From Candidatus Scybalomonas excrementavium (GTDB lineage: Bacteria > Bacillota > Clostridia > Lachnospirales > Lachnospiraceae): a DNA stretch of 31,674 nucleotides. Location of the stretch: the NCBI GenBank assembly GCA_017694765.1, contig JADIML010000147.1, forward strand, positions 1 through 31,674, read 5' to 3'. Positions 1-8,826 of this stretch are shown here, one piece after another. The position numbers and the translations under genes are program-made. The first letter of the stretch is position 1, and every line of letters starts with the position of its first letter. The notes under the pieces were generated by a model. That model saw nothing but the letters and a program-made list of their open reading frames with translations, was not told the DNA's origin and searched no databases.

Positions 1-1
1 T

Positions 2-1213
2 GATATTTATTACTCTAATAGTAAAGTATCTAACTTAACAACAGTCAATGGAGATACGGTTGTTTTACAACCTGTTTATAAAGAAAAATCCAAACAGATG
101 GTAATTGAAGCAGGAAGTACAAATCAATCTTATGTATATACAGGAAAAGAAATCACACCAAGCTTAAAAGTGTCAGTTAATGGAAAGACATTGACACAAG
201 GTACAGATTATGATGTTATTTATACGAACAATATCAATGTAGGGGTTGCTACTGTAACCGTAATTCCAAAGGAAAGTAACGGATATGTAGGAACAAGTAC
301 TACTTTTGAAATTACAAAAGCCACAATGGATAACCAAATTGTTAAAGCAGAAAACTATGGAGATACAACAAATCCAAAACAATATGATGGGCAAGAACAT
401 TCTATTACAGTAACAGCACCAGCAGGCTCTACGATTCGCTATCGTATGAAAGGTTCTGATCAGTGGTCCGATATTCTTCCTAAAGTAAAAGGTGGAGAAT
501 ATGTTGTAGAATATGAAGTGACAAATCCAAACTATGAGACATATTTTGGAGAAGCAACGATTGTGATTCAAGAACAGGCACAAGAAAATAATAACAATGG
601 AAGTACAGGTTCTAATAGTGGTAATATCGGTGGTGGCTCAGGAGGAGCTACAGTACCAAGTGTTCCATCTATTTCAGTGCCAGTTGTTCCATCTGCTCCA
701 AGTACACCAGAAAAAGAGGAGCAAAAAGAACAAAAAACATTCACAGTCTCCAGTGTACAAAATCAAGTATATACAGGCAAAGCAATGAAACCAACTGTTA
801 CTGTAACAGGAGAATCTGGTATTCTTAAAAAAGGAACAGATTATACAATTACTTATAAAAATAATAAGCAGATTGGTCAGGCAACGGTTATTGTAACTGG
901 ATTAGGAGATTACAAAGAAACGGTAGTAGAACAAACATTTCACATTGTTCCAAAAGCTCCAACTTTTACGATAAAAGTAGGAAAATCTGCAATAAAAGTA
1001 ACAGTAAAAGGACAGAAACTAAGTGGATATACAATTCAATATAAAAAGCAAAATAGCAAAAAATGGGTGACAATTACTTCCACATCCAAAGCAAAAACAA
1101 TTAAGAAACTTAAAAAAGGAAGCTATTCTGTTCGCGTTAGAAGCTATAAAACAATAAAAGGTGTAAAATATTATAGTGACTATACAGTAAAACATAATAT
1201 AAAAATTCGTTAA
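2..1213 (+). CDS. Surface protein with Ig-like/MBG and Fn3-like repeats, 5'-truncated by window edge
   Basis: The reading frame is open from base 2, so the gene starts outside the window; 403 residues are visible and the in-frame ATG at 98 is internal. The first ~29 residues resemble the end of an InlB B-repeat/Flg_new module (NLTTVNGDTVVLQPVY). Next comes an Ig-like unit (YTGKEITPSLKV, GTDYDVIYTNN), an MBG/YDG-like unit, a Gly/Ser/Pro linker, a second copy of the first unit (YTGKAMKPTVTV, GTDYTITYKNN) and a C-terminal Fn3-like domain rich in Lys (YTIQYKK, KKGSYSVRVRSYK). Such mosaics are usual for large secreted adhesins or surface proteins of Clostridia. No LPXTG signal or membrane anchor is seen at the C-terminus, so attachment is unknown. 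A strong terminator follows directly. Confident that it is an exported repeat protein; the exact role is unknown. Confidence 0.85.
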   Translation, partial: DIYYSNSKVSNLTTVNGDTVVLQPVYKEKSKQMVIEAGSTNQSYVYTGKEITPSLKVSVNGKTLTQGTDYDVIYTNNINVGVATVTVIPKESNGYVGTSTTFEITKATMDNQIVKAENYGDTTNPKQYDGQEHSITVTAPAGSTIRYRMKGSDQWSDILPKVKGGEYVVEYEVTNPNYETYFGEATIVIQEQAQENNNNGSTGSNSGNIGGGSGGATVPSVPSISVPVVPSAPSTPEKEEQKEQKTFTVSSVQNQVYTGKAMKPTVTVTGESGILKKGTDYTITYKNNKQIGQATVIVTGLGDYKETVVEQTFHIVPKAPTFTIKVGKSAIKVTVKGQKLSGYTIQYKKQNSKKWVTITSTSKAKTIKKLKKGSYSVRVRSYKTIKGVKYYSDYTVKHNIKIR

Positions 1214-1218
1214 TTTTT

Positions 1219-1269
1219 AAAAATACGTATTGTTTAGAATGTAAAGTTCTTTACAATACGTATTTTTTT
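1219..1269 (+). terminator. Intrinsic terminator after the surface protein gene
   Basis: A perfect 15-bp stem (arms 1219-1233 and 1253-1267, AAAAATACGTATTGT and its complement) ends in a T-run to 1269. The loop contains a smaller hairpin GTAAAG/CTTTAC at 1241-1254. The outer stem closely matches the terminator at 27214-27262. Confidence 0.85.
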
Positions 1270-1386
1270 GAATGGATATTTGAATGGAATAGTCATAGTT
1301 TTGATTCTAAAAAATGGACTTTTTTGGGACTTTTGATTGATATATTTGCATTTATAGTACCTCTATATTGATTCTAGGAACAAAAC

Positions 1387-1415
1387 TTGTTTCCTTACTA
1401 TGAATATGCTATAAT
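1387..1415 (+). promoter_or_regulatory. Sigma-A type promoter of the sugar-nucleotide dehydratase gene
   Basis: TTGTTT at 1387-1392 and TATAAT at 1410-1415 are separated by exactly 17 bases. The expected start near 1422 leaves a leader of about 70 bases before the ATG at 1495. Confidence 0.7.
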
Positions 1416-1450
1416 GAGGAAACAATACAATTCGTATTCAGTCAAATAGG

Positions 1451-1476
1451 CACATAATATTATGTGTTTCTTTTTT
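1451..1476 (+). promoter_or_regulatory. Leader hairpin with T-rich tail (possible attenuator)
   Basis: The perfect palindrome CACATAATATTATGTG (1451-1466) is followed directly by TTTCTTTTTT (1467-1476). It lies inside the leader, between the promoter and the ribosome binding site AGGAG at 1483-1487. A hairpin plus T-run here could act as a weak terminator or RNA-stability element; the stem is nearly all A/U, so termination would be inefficient. Confidence 0.4.
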
Positions 1477-1494
1477 AGTTTTAGGAGCAAATAG

Positions 1495-3357
1495 ATGAAA
1501 CAATACATTCGAGATAAACGTCTTTTTTTAAGGCGGATTTTTTTATTAGTTTTAGATATTATATTATTAAATAGTGCCACAGCACTTGCTTTAATTACAA
1601 GGTTTGATTTTCGATTAAGCCAAGTAGAAGTGAAGTATTGGGAGGCAATTCTTGATTTCTTTTGGATAGATACGGTCATTACTCTTTTTATCTTTTTTTG
1701 TTTCCGTTTGTATCATAGTTTATGGAGATATGCAGGGATTGATGAATTAGTGAATATTGTATTTGCTGTATTTTTAGCGAGTACGATGCAAGTGATTGAA
1801 ATAAAAGTTTTATCTTTACATATGCCAAGAAGTTTCTATCCGTTGCATTTTATTTATTTAATTTTATTTATTGCAGCATCTAGGTTTTGTTATCGAATGC
1901 TTCGAATTGGAGTGAAAAAATATCATCCAGATACAACACAGCATAGGATGATGATTATTGGAGCTGGTGAAGCAGCTACGACGATTATTAAAGAAATTGT
2001 TCATAGTGCTTATTTAGATGGAAGAGTTATTTGCGCCATTGATGATGATATTGCCAAATTTGGAAGTTATATACAAGGTATTAAAGTCGTTGGAAACCGT
2101 TTTGATATTGTGGAAACGGTAAGAAAGTATCATATTACCGATATTATTATTGCAATGCCTTCTGCACCAAGACATGCCATTAAGGAAATATTAGATATTT
2201 GTAAAGAAACAGAATGTACGATGAAACTATTGCCCGGTATGTATCAGTTAATTAATGAAGAAGTGAGTGTAAGTCGCTTAAAACCAGTTGAAATTGAGGA
2301 TTTATTAGGAAGAGAGCCAGTTGAGACGAACTTAGATGAAGTTATGGGCTATGTAAGTAATCAAGTTGTTATGGTAACAGGTGGTGGTGGTTCTATCGGA
2401 AGTGAACTTTGTCGCCAAATTGTAAAATATAACCCAAAGCAACTCATTATTTTAGATATTTATGAAAATAATGCTTATGACATTCAAATGGAACTTCAGA
2501 GAAAATATCCACAATTGGATTTAGTTGTTTTAATTGCATCGATTCGCAATACAAAGCGAATGAATCAAATTTTTGAAACCTATAAACCAGATATTATTTA
2601 TCACGCTGCTGCCCATAAACACGTTCCATTAATGGAAAGCAGCCCTAATGAGGCAATTAAAAATAATGTATATGGTACACTTAAATTAGTAAGAGCAGCT
2701 GATCGGTATGGTGTTAAGAGATTTATTCAAATTTCCACAGATAAAGCAGTGAATCCAACGAATATTATGGGAGCTTCCAAACGATTATGTGAGATGATGA
2801 TTCAAGCATATAATCGTGATTCTAAGACAGAATTTGCAGCAGTTCGTTTTGGAAATGTATTAGGAAGTAATGGAAGTGTTATTCCTCTGTTTAAACGTCA
2901 AATAGCAGAAGGCGGTCCAGTTACAGTCACTCATAAAGAAATGATTCGTTATTTTATGACGATTCCAGAGGCAGTTGGACTTGTATTACAAGCTGGAGCT
3001 TATGCAAAAGGAGGGGAAATCTTTGTTTTAGATATGGGTTCACCAGTTAAAATCGATGATATGGCAAGAAATTTGATTCGTCTATCAGGCTATATTCCAG
3101 ATAGAGATATTCCTATTGTATATACAGGTCTTAGACCAGGAGAAAAATTATATGAGGAATTATTAATGGATGAAGAAGGTTTACAAAATACAGCAAATAA
3201 TCGGATTCATATTGGACAACCAATCCAGTTTGATGAAAAAGAGTTTTTTGAAAAATTAGAAATTATTTGTGAAAAAGCAGCAGAAGAAACAGAAGATATT
3301 CGTTCCCTTGTTCAAGAATTAGTTCCAACCTATCATTATAAGAATGAGAAAAAATAA
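1495..3357 (+). CDS. Membrane nucleoside-diphosphate-sugar epimerase/4,6-dehydratase (PglF/CapD/WbpM family)
   Basis: This 620-residue protein has the length and layout of the large PglF/WbpM/CapD family. These enzymes typically convert UDP-GlcNAc to a 4-keto-6-deoxy sugar for capsule, O-antigen-like polymers or glycoprotein glycans. Four membrane segments lie at about 14-34, 55-75, 85-105 and 115-135. A first nucleotide-binding domain begins with IIGAGEAA at ~155. The extended SDR domain follows, with the NAD-binding TGGGGSIG at 295-302 and the catalytic stretch STDKAVNPTNIMGASK at 414-429, which has the DK pair and the Met that replaces the SDR Tyr in this family. AGGAG sits 7 bases before the ATG. 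It is a single-gene unit between a promoter and a terminator, with no other glycan genes in the window. The substrate is inferred from the family. Confidence 0.92.
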   Translation: MKQYIRDKRLFLRRIFLLVLDIILLNSATALALITRFDFRLSQVEVKYWEAILDFFWIDTVITLFIFFCFRLYHSLWRYAGIDELVNIVFAVFLASTMQVIEIKVLSLHMPRSFYPLHFIYLILFIAASRFCYRMLRIGVKKYHPDTTQHRMMIIGAGEAATTIIKEIVHSAYLDGRVICAIDDDIAKFGSYIQGIKVVGNRFDIVETVRKYHITDIIIAMPSAPRHAIKEILDICKETECTMKLLPGMYQLINEEVSVSRLKPVEIEDLLGREPVETNLDEVMGYVSNQVVMVTGGGGSIGSELCRQIVKYNPKQLIILDIYENNAYDIQMELQRKYPQLDLVVLIASIRNTKRMNQIFETYKPDIIYHAAAHKHVPLMESSPNEAIKNNVYGTLKLVRAADRYGVKRFIQISTDKAVNPTNIMGASKRLCEMMIQAYNRDSKTEFAAVRFGNVLGSNGSVIPLFKRQIAEGGPVTVTHKEMIRYFMTIPEAVGLVLQAGAYAKGGEIFVLDMGSPVKIDDMARNLIRLSGYIPDRDIPIVYTGLRPGEKLYEELLMDEEGLQNTANNRIHIGQPIQFDEKEFFEKLEIICEKAAEETEDIRSLVQELVPTYHYKNEKK

Positions 3358-3406
3358 TAGAAAATTTAAAGAAAGTAAAAGATAACGTTTATAAAGGTAA
3401 ATAGTT

Positions 3407-3445
3407 AGGGCTGTTATACATAGCAATTTTATGTATAACAGCCCT
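3407..3445. terminator. Terminator between convergent genes
   Basis: Perfect 16-bp inverted repeat: arms 3407-3422 (AGGGCTGTTATACATA) and 3430-3445, with a 7-base loop. It lies 49 bases after the dehydratase stop and before the end of the convergent minus-strand gene. The T-rich tail (GTTTCATTT) is imperfect. It probably serves the plus-strand gene and may work on both strands. Confidence 0.75.
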
Positions 3446-3558
3446 GTTTCATTTATGAGAAATACTTTTTAATTTCTTTATAAAGATTGATTTTCTATGA
3501 AAGGAAAAAGTATTACGTGCGAAAATGTACTTTTTGTTTTATCTGGTTTGATATTTTA

Positions 3559-6087
3559 TTAGCTTACACGTAGTGTAATATCTTTATCTGGATTAAAAGT
3601 GAAAGTTTGTCCAAGATAAGTAAAGCTAATTTTTGTAATTCTTAGACTTGCTGTGTATCCAACATAGTTTTTCTTAAAATCTCTGCTACCGATAGTTATA
3701 TCTTGTCCGCTATCAAAATATCTAGAATCATAAGATGTAAAGGATACTTTTACATTGGATACAAGAGGGTTACTTCCAGTTATCATAGTAGAAGGTGTAA
3801 TAGCAGTAGAATTGCCATTTAAGTAGAAAGAAAAGCAATCCATGATTTTCGTTGCCACATCATCTGTCGTAGAAACTGTGGAAGATGTTATTGTGTTTGG
3901 CACTAAATTAATTAAAGCATCAGAAGCCTTTACATGAAAAGTAATGGATTCTGTAATTGGACCAGAAGTTACTGTTAATTGATAAGTACCATCACTGAGT
4001 TTTAAACGAGTCGCATCAATTGTTTCTCCATTTACATTGGAGATTAATTGATTTGGTACGATGATTGTTCCGTCTACAGAAGCAATGGAGTAATAGCCAT
4101 CTGTAATCTGATTAATTTTAATACCATTTGCATCGACTGCGTATACTTTTAAAAGAGCTACGTTATTACCTTGTACATTTGGATCTAGAGTTGTACGAGA
4201 AAGCTCTGGTTTATAAGTAGCAACAACACCTGGTGTTGTGACTGTAAGGTTAATAATAGAAGTTTTTCCAGCACAGCTTACTTCAATGGAACAAGTGCCA
4301 ATTCCTCGTCCAGCAAATGTTAGATCAAAGCTACCATTCGATGCATTTGTAGAAATAGTACGAGCTGTCTTTGTCACATAAGAACCATTTGCCGTTACTA
4401 AGTTTTCCGATCCAGATAACAAACGGATCGTTGGATAAGTTGTTGTACTAGAAGCAAACTTGAACGGTTGACCATATTGATCGCGTAATTCAAAGTGAAC
4501 GGTTTCGCTATTACTTAAAGTTCCAGTATTTGATAATGTGATGGAAGAATGATCAGCAACTAAAGAGTTTAACTGACGTGCTTCTCCAATCGTTAATGTT
4601 ACGGTATCAGAAAAGATACCATCTGATATGGTAATTGTTACATTTCCTTCTTTGTATGGATATAATAATCCTGTTGTACGATCGATTCCACAAATAGATG
4701 TATTATTCGATGTGTAAGTTAAATTGGAAATATTGGTCTTTGCTGTATCAATCGTTCCATTGACAGAGTTTTGGAAGAGGCAGTATAATCTTTGACCGGT
4801 TTCCCCAACTGGAAGTGTATGGACAGGACTAGTATAATCTGGGTTACTGTTAGAGGAAATACTATATTCTTTTATTGCTTTTAAATTGGAAGCTGTTGCA
4901 GTAACACGTCCTGTATTACTTGTGATTTTTTGAGGTTTATTAGAAGCATCTAAATATGTATAAGTAATCGTATAGAATGCATAGGCATTTTTACTATTTA
5001 GAGTAATACGCCCATATTCATCTAAAGTTGTAGATTTTGGTTCAAAATCAAACGTAAATCCCGCAGAAGAAGGGGAATATAGTTTCGTAATATCAATTCC
5101 ATTTTCGTCATAGATGGTATAATCTAAAGCTGTTGCTACAGATGGGGCAATTGTTTGTGCATCATTTGCTACAATTTTAGCAATAGAACCATAATTGGCA
5201 ACAAAGGATGATGTGAAAGAGCCATCTAAAAGAGTAACATCGTATTTCGCATTTTTACTAAAAGTATTTGCCATCGTAATGACAGCACTCTTTCCATCTT
5301 CTTTTATGGCAACATCAGAAATCTTTAAAGTTTGTCCTGTTTGGCTATCTGTAACAATAAAATCACTTTTTTCATAGGAAGATAAAGAACTATTCGTAGT
5401 GAGTTGTATTTGATTTACAGATTTCATAGAAGAAGATAACGTTGCAGGAACAGTTACTTGTAGTGGTTCACTTTGTGCAAGATATTTCCCTTTTTGGAAT
5501 GTTTTTGCAGTGTCGCAAGCGACTGCAATTACTTGGAAAGAACCTGGTTTTTCAACACTGATTTGCCCCATTGTATCAATGGTAGCTCCTGCTGTATTGG
5601 TTTCTTCTGGAATGATATAAAAAGAGCGATCGGTACATTGACCACCAGATTCTGTTGCCATTAAAGTAGAAACAGTATATACATTTTCACCAATTTCTTC
5701 TAATATTAATTCATCAGAGTCCATAGAAAAACGAATGGAAGAAGCATGTTCTTTTACGATAATTTTAACAGTGCTTGTATAAGTTTTTTTCCCAACAGTT
5801 GCCGTTAATTTTACTTGGCAGTTTCCGACAGAGACGCCTTTTATGACTCCCGTTTTTTTATTTACCGTTGCAATTTTTTTATTAGAACTTGTAAAAGAAT
5901 AAGTAGCACCTTTTACTTTATTTTTTATATATAATTTCTTTGTTTTTCCTACTAAAACATATTTTTTGGATACTGTAATTTTTGGTGTAGCAGTTGCTGC
6001 ATGGGCAGTTATCGTAGAATTAGATGCGACACTGAGCATCATGGCAGATATGAAAGCAGCAGCCATAAGTTTTTTTGTTGTTCTCAT
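3559..6087 (-). CDS. Secreted multi-domain protein with N-terminal BIG_2 Ig-like domain
   Basis: A longer frame exists from 6186, but the start at 6087 is chosen because GAGAGG lies a few bases upstream and the new N-terminus (MRTTKKLMAAAFISAMMLSV) is a classic signal peptide with likely cleavage after AHA at residue 30. The mature part opens with a BIG_2-type domain at about 35-115 (ITVSKKYVLVGKTKKL, SSNKKIATVNKKTGVI, VSVGNCQVKLTA). Several further Ig-like or cadherin-like segments rich in Ser, Thr and Asn follow; one near the middle has SNNTSICGIDRTTGLLYPYKEG, again BIG_2-like. No S-layer homology domain, LPXTG or C-terminal membrane helix is visible, so it may be released or bound by an unrecognised region. 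The function is probably structural or adhesive; this is inferred only from architecture. Confidence 0.85.
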   Translation of the reverse strand: MRTTKKLMAAAFISAMMLSVASNSTITAHAATATPKITVSKKYVLVGKTKKLYIKNKVKGATYSFTSSNKKIATVNKKTGVIKGVSVGNCQVKLTATVGKKTYTSTVKIIVKEHASSIRFSMDSDELILEEIGENVYTVSTLMATESGGQCTDRSFYIIPEETNTAGATIDTMGQISVEKPGSFQVIAVACDTAKTFQKGKYLAQSEPLQVTVPATLSSSMKSVNQIQLTTNSSLSSYEKSDFIVTDSQTGQTLKISDVAIKEDGKSAVITMANTFSKNAKYDVTLLDGSFTSSFVANYGSIAKIVANDAQTIAPSVATALDYTIYDENGIDITKLYSPSSAGFTFDFEPKSTTLDEYGRITLNSKNAYAFYTITYTYLDASNKPQKITSNTGRVTATASNLKAIKEYSISSNSNPDYTSPVHTLPVGETGQRLYCLFQNSVNGTIDTAKTNISNLTYTSNNTSICGIDRTTGLLYPYKEGNVTITISDGIFSDTVTLTIGEARQLNSLVADHSSITLSNTGTLSNSETVHFELRDQYGQPFKFASSTTTYPTIRLLSGSENLVTANGSYVTKTARTISTNASNGSFDLTFAGRGIGTCSIEVSCAGKTSIINLTVTTPGVVATYKPELSRTTLDPNVQGNNVALLKVYAVDANGIKINQITDGYYSIASVDGTIIVPNQLISNVNGETIDATRLKLSDGTYQLTVTSGPITESITFHVKASDALINLVPNTITSSTVSTTDDVATKIMDCFSFYLNGNSTAITPSTMITGSNPLVSNVKVSFTSYDSRYFDSGQDITIGSRDFKKNYVGYTASLRITKISFTYLGQTFTFNPDKDITLRVS

Positions 6088-6197
6088 GGAAAGTCCTCTC
6101 TTTCTTATTTTTATGAATCTTTGTTGAATATAGAAACGTCTTATGCCAAAAGGCAAGAGATTGTTTGAATATGTATGTAGATTCATTGTTATGTTCT

Positions 6198-6226
6198 ATT
6201 ATAATAGAAGAAGAGAAGAAAGTAAA
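6198..6226 (-). promoter_or_regulatory. Sigma-A type promoter of the secreted Ig-like protein gene
   Basis: On the minus strand TTTACT (6226-6221) and TATAAT (6203-6198) are separated by 17 bases. This predicts a start near 6191 and a leader of about 100 bases before the chosen start codon at 6087. Confidence 0.6.
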
Positions 6227-6307
6227 TTAAACATTACTTAAAAATTTATATCATTTTCTATTAGAAATCGTACAAAATAGAGGAATAGGAAAAGAATGAT
6301 AAGTGAG

Positions 6308-6336
6308 TTGCCAGCAGGATTGATTAGTGGTAAGAT
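6308..6336 (+). promoter_or_regulatory. Probable promoter of the methyltransferase gene
   Basis: TTGCCA at 6308-6313 and TAAGAT at 6331-6336 have a 17-base spacer, placing the start about 27 bases before the ATG at 6370. It is divergent from the promoter at 6198-6226. Confidence 0.5.
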
Positions 6337-6369
6337 AGACGAAGAAAAGAGATGAATATGGGAGGAAGT

Positions 6370-7860
6370 ATGCTGGAACAACTTTTAGAAAATATTAAAA
6401 AAGGGCAAAATATTCGCGAAAATTTAATAGAGTTAAAAAAACAATTAAAAGGAAATTTAAAAAAACAAGAAGAGTTTCTTTGTTTGCTTCAATATGATTA
6501 TGACTTTTTTAGAAAATTATTAGAACAAGAAGATCCAAAAATTCGAAAAAATGCTGTAATTATTATTGGAGAATTAGAGTTAGAAGGAATGCTTCCAGAG
6601 CTTTATGAAGCCTATGAAGAGGAAGAAACACTGTTTGTTCGTACAGATTATTTGCGAGCATTTCAAAAGATGGATTGTGAAACGTATATTCCAAAATTCA
6701 AAGAGCGTTTAGATTATTTATTATCGACAAAGTTTACAAAAGAACAGGAAAAACACATTACAGAAGAAATTCGTGAACTTACGAACTTAATTGGACAGTA
6801 TGAAAGAGGACAAACACACTACTTTATCGGTTATGATGAGCCTGGAAAAGTCGTTTTAACAACGAATCGATTTTATCCAGACGTGACATTAAAGGCTTGT
6901 TATCCTTGTAAAGGAAAGAAGATTAGTGGTGGAGTTGCAGTGGAATACGAAGATATGAGAGATTTTATGAGTGTTCGTACATGGCAAGAAATTCTCTTTC
7001 CGATGCCTGTTGCTAAAAATATGCAGCTCGATCCAAAAGGAATCGCTCATACTATTTTAATGGGTGGGCTATTAGGATTTTTAGATGCAAGACATTTAGG
7101 AGGAGGCTCTTACCGATTTCGTGTGGAATTAAGAGGAAAACTTCATCCAGATGAAAAGAGGACGATGATGAAGAAAATAGCATCAGCACTAGAAGTAGAG
7201 TCGTCCCATCGTCTGATTAACTCCACATCGGACTATGAAGTAGAGATTCGCTTATTAGAAGGAAAAATGGGAGGATATCATGCGTATCTTAAATTATATA
7301 CGATACCAGACAATCGTTTTTCTTATCGAGCGCATACGCTATCTACATCAATTCATCCAGTAACAGCTGCTACGATTATGGAGTTAGCAAAGCCATATTT
7401 CAAAAAAAATGCACAAGTGCTCGATCCATTTTGTGGAACAGGAACGATGTTACTCGAACGAAATTTTGCCATGTCAGCACATCCATTATATGGAATTGAT
7501 TTATATGGACAAGCTATTGAATATGGAAGAGAAAATTCCAAAAGAGCAAGAACTGTTATTAATTTTGTGAATCGTGATTTTCGACAATTTACGCATGAGT
7601 ATTTATTTGATGAAATTGTTACAAATATGCCATCTGTATCAGCAAAGCAAACGAAACAAGATATCGAGGGATTGTATGAATTATTGTTAAAGAAGGGAGC
7701 GACTCATCTAAAAAAAGGAGGAATTGGTATCATTTATAGCCAAGATCCAGAGATTGCAGTTAGCGTTATGAAGCGTCATCCAGAATGGAAGCGTTTGGAA
7801 ACCTTCCAAATTTATCAAAGAGAAGCTTCTTATCTATATATTATTCAATATACAGGATAA
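6370..7860 (+). CDS. HEAT-repeat/TRM11-RlmL-type SAM-dependent methyltransferase
   Basis: The ATG at 6370 is chosen over 6352 because GGGAGG (6360-6365) lies just upstream of it. The 496-residue protein has an N-terminal helical HEAT-like region (DPKIRKNAVIIIGELELEG, residues ~50-70) and a C-terminal Rossmann methyltransferase. SAM-binding motif I is VLDPFCGTGTM at ~350-360, preceded by SIHPVTAATIMELAKPY, which resembles the region before motif I in the UPF0020/Trm14/TRM11 RNA methylases. Motif IV, normally NPPY or DPPY in amino-methylating enzymes, reads N419-M-P-S422 here, so the base-stacking Pro and aromatic residues are missing. The likely substrate is tRNA or rRNA by family resemblance, but the altered motif leaves activity open. 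No partner genes are adjacent. Confidence 0.8.
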   Translation: MLEQLLENIKKGQNIRENLIELKKQLKGNLKKQEEFLCLLQYDYDFFRKLLEQEDPKIRKNAVIIIGELELEGMLPELYEAYEEEETLFVRTDYLRAFQKMDCETYIPKFKERLDYLLSTKFTKEQEKHITEEIRELTNLIGQYERGQTHYFIGYDEPGKVVLTTNRFYPDVTLKACYPCKGKKISGGVAVEYEDMRDFMSVRTWQEILFPMPVAKNMQLDPKGIAHTILMGGLLGFLDARHLGGGSYRFRVELRGKLHPDEKRTMMKKIASALEVESSHRLINSTSDYEVEIRLLEGKMGGYHAYLKLYTIPDNRFSYRAHTLSTSIHPVTAATIMELAKPYFKKNAQVLDPFCGTGTMLLERNFAMSAHPLYGIDLYGQAIEYGRENSKRARTVINFVNRDFRQFTHEYLFDEIVTNMPSVSAKQTKQDIEGLYELLLKKGATHLKKGGIGIIYSQDPEIAVSVMKRHPEWKRLETFQIYQREASYLYIIQYTG

Positions 7861-7934
7861 GGATAGAAGAAATAGGAATAAGTGGAGCAAAAAAAGCATA
7901 TAGATAGTCCAAAATAGAAAGAGATTGTAAAGAA

Positions 7935-8141
7935 ATGATTCCTGAAAAAATGAGCGAATGGATTATTACAATATTATTGAGGGCAGTTTTAGGTATTTTA
8001 TGCATTCATTTTTTAAATGTTGGATTAATCAAATATGGATACCCAACATATATTGGAATTAATGTATATTCAATTCCAATTGTGTCGATACTTGGTATAC
8101 CAGGCATTGGGTTATTATATATATTAGCAATATTTTGGTAA
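7935..8141 (+). CDS. BofA-family small membrane protein (pro-sigma-K processing inhibitor-like)
   Basis: This 68-residue protein has two hydrophobic segments (about 9-28 and 43-66) and ends in the BofA-like stretch IPIVSILGIPGIGLLYILAIF, corresponding to the conserved LG-PG-LL region of that family. In Bacillus, BofA holds the SpoIVFB protease inactive in the forespore outer membrane until sigma-K processing is signalled; many Clostridia carry homologues of uncertain role. The ribosome binding site is weak (AAGAGAT and nearby A-rich bases), and Met at 7950 is an alternative start. It lies 74 bases after the methyltransferase gene on the same strand and could be read through from it. In Bacillus bofA sits by recR, whereas here recR is 17 kb away. 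The family call is moderately sure. Confidence 0.65.
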   Translation: MIPEKMSEWIITILLRAVLGILCIHFLNVGLIKYGYPTYIGINVYSIPIVSILGIPGIGLLYILAIFW

Positions 8142-8292
8142 AAAAAGTTGTTCTTATATAGAATATTATATAAAAATAATGCTATAGTTTATATAAAAAT
8201 ATCTATAATTTGGGTTTTGTTTGATAATCGACTGAGGGATTTTTTCGGAGTATTATATTTTAGGATATTAGAAGTATAATGAGGAGAAAATA

Positions 8293-8826
8293 ATGAGTTA
8301 CACAAGAAGCATAATGAAAAAAAATAAAGGTTTTACTTTAATAGAATTAATTATTGTAATAGCTATTTTAGCGATACTAATTGGATTACTTGCACCACAA
8401 TATGTAAAATATGTGGAGAAATCAAGAAAATCAACAGATGTTAGTAATTTAGAGCAGTTAGTAAAGGCTATACAAGTTGCAATCTCAGATCCAGATTATA
8501 ATATATCTTCTGGAGCATATTCCATTGCAATTATGCCAGATTATACAAGAATTTTTATAAATACGAAAGATAATAATGCGAGTTCTGTTGAAAATAGTAA
8601 GAAGGTAGTGGAAGCGTTAAAGGAATATACGGGATATACATTTACAAACAATGCAAATTCTGAATATATTTGTAAGGAATTAACGTTAAAATCCAATCGA
8701 TGGGAAACGCAGATGTATGGAAATATTTTTCCAATGATTATTGCATATTTAGAAGTAAAAAAAGACTCTACCATTACGATTACATACGATCCAAGTAGCG
8801 TTAGAGATTTAATAAGTGAAAAATAA
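8293..8826 (+). CDS. Type IV pilin-like / pseudopilin protein with N-terminal methylation motif
   Basis: The 177-residue protein starts 7 bases after GAGGAG (8280-8285). Its leader MSYTRSIMKKNKG is followed by the classic FTLIELIIVIAILAIL motif: cleavage after G13, mature Phe1 and Glu5 (E18). The hydrophobic helix runs to about residue 35, followed by QYVKYVEKSRKSTDVSNL, as in major pilins of Clostridia. The remaining ~125 residues would be the globular head; no disulphide pair typical of Gram-negative pilins is evident. No PilB, PilC, PilD or PilM genes are adjacent, and the Tad system 5 kb away handles a different pilin class, so the partner machinery must lie elsewhere. A TATAAT at 8204-8209 lacks a good -35, so the promoter is uncertain. 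Confidence 0.88.
   Translation: MSYTRSIMKKNKGFTLIELIIVIAILAILIGLLAPQYVKYVEKSRKSTDVSNLEQLVKAIQVAISDPDYNISSGAYSIAIMPDYTRIFINTKDNNASSVENSKKVVEALKEYTGYTFTNNANSEYICKELTLKSNRWETQMYGNIFPMIIAYLEVKKDSTITITYDPSSVRDLISEK

Noticed and set aside
173..583. 136-residue minus-strand frame
   Set aside because: It lies inside the surface protein gene, is Cys/Ile/Phe-rich without domain signs, and has no ribosome binding site.
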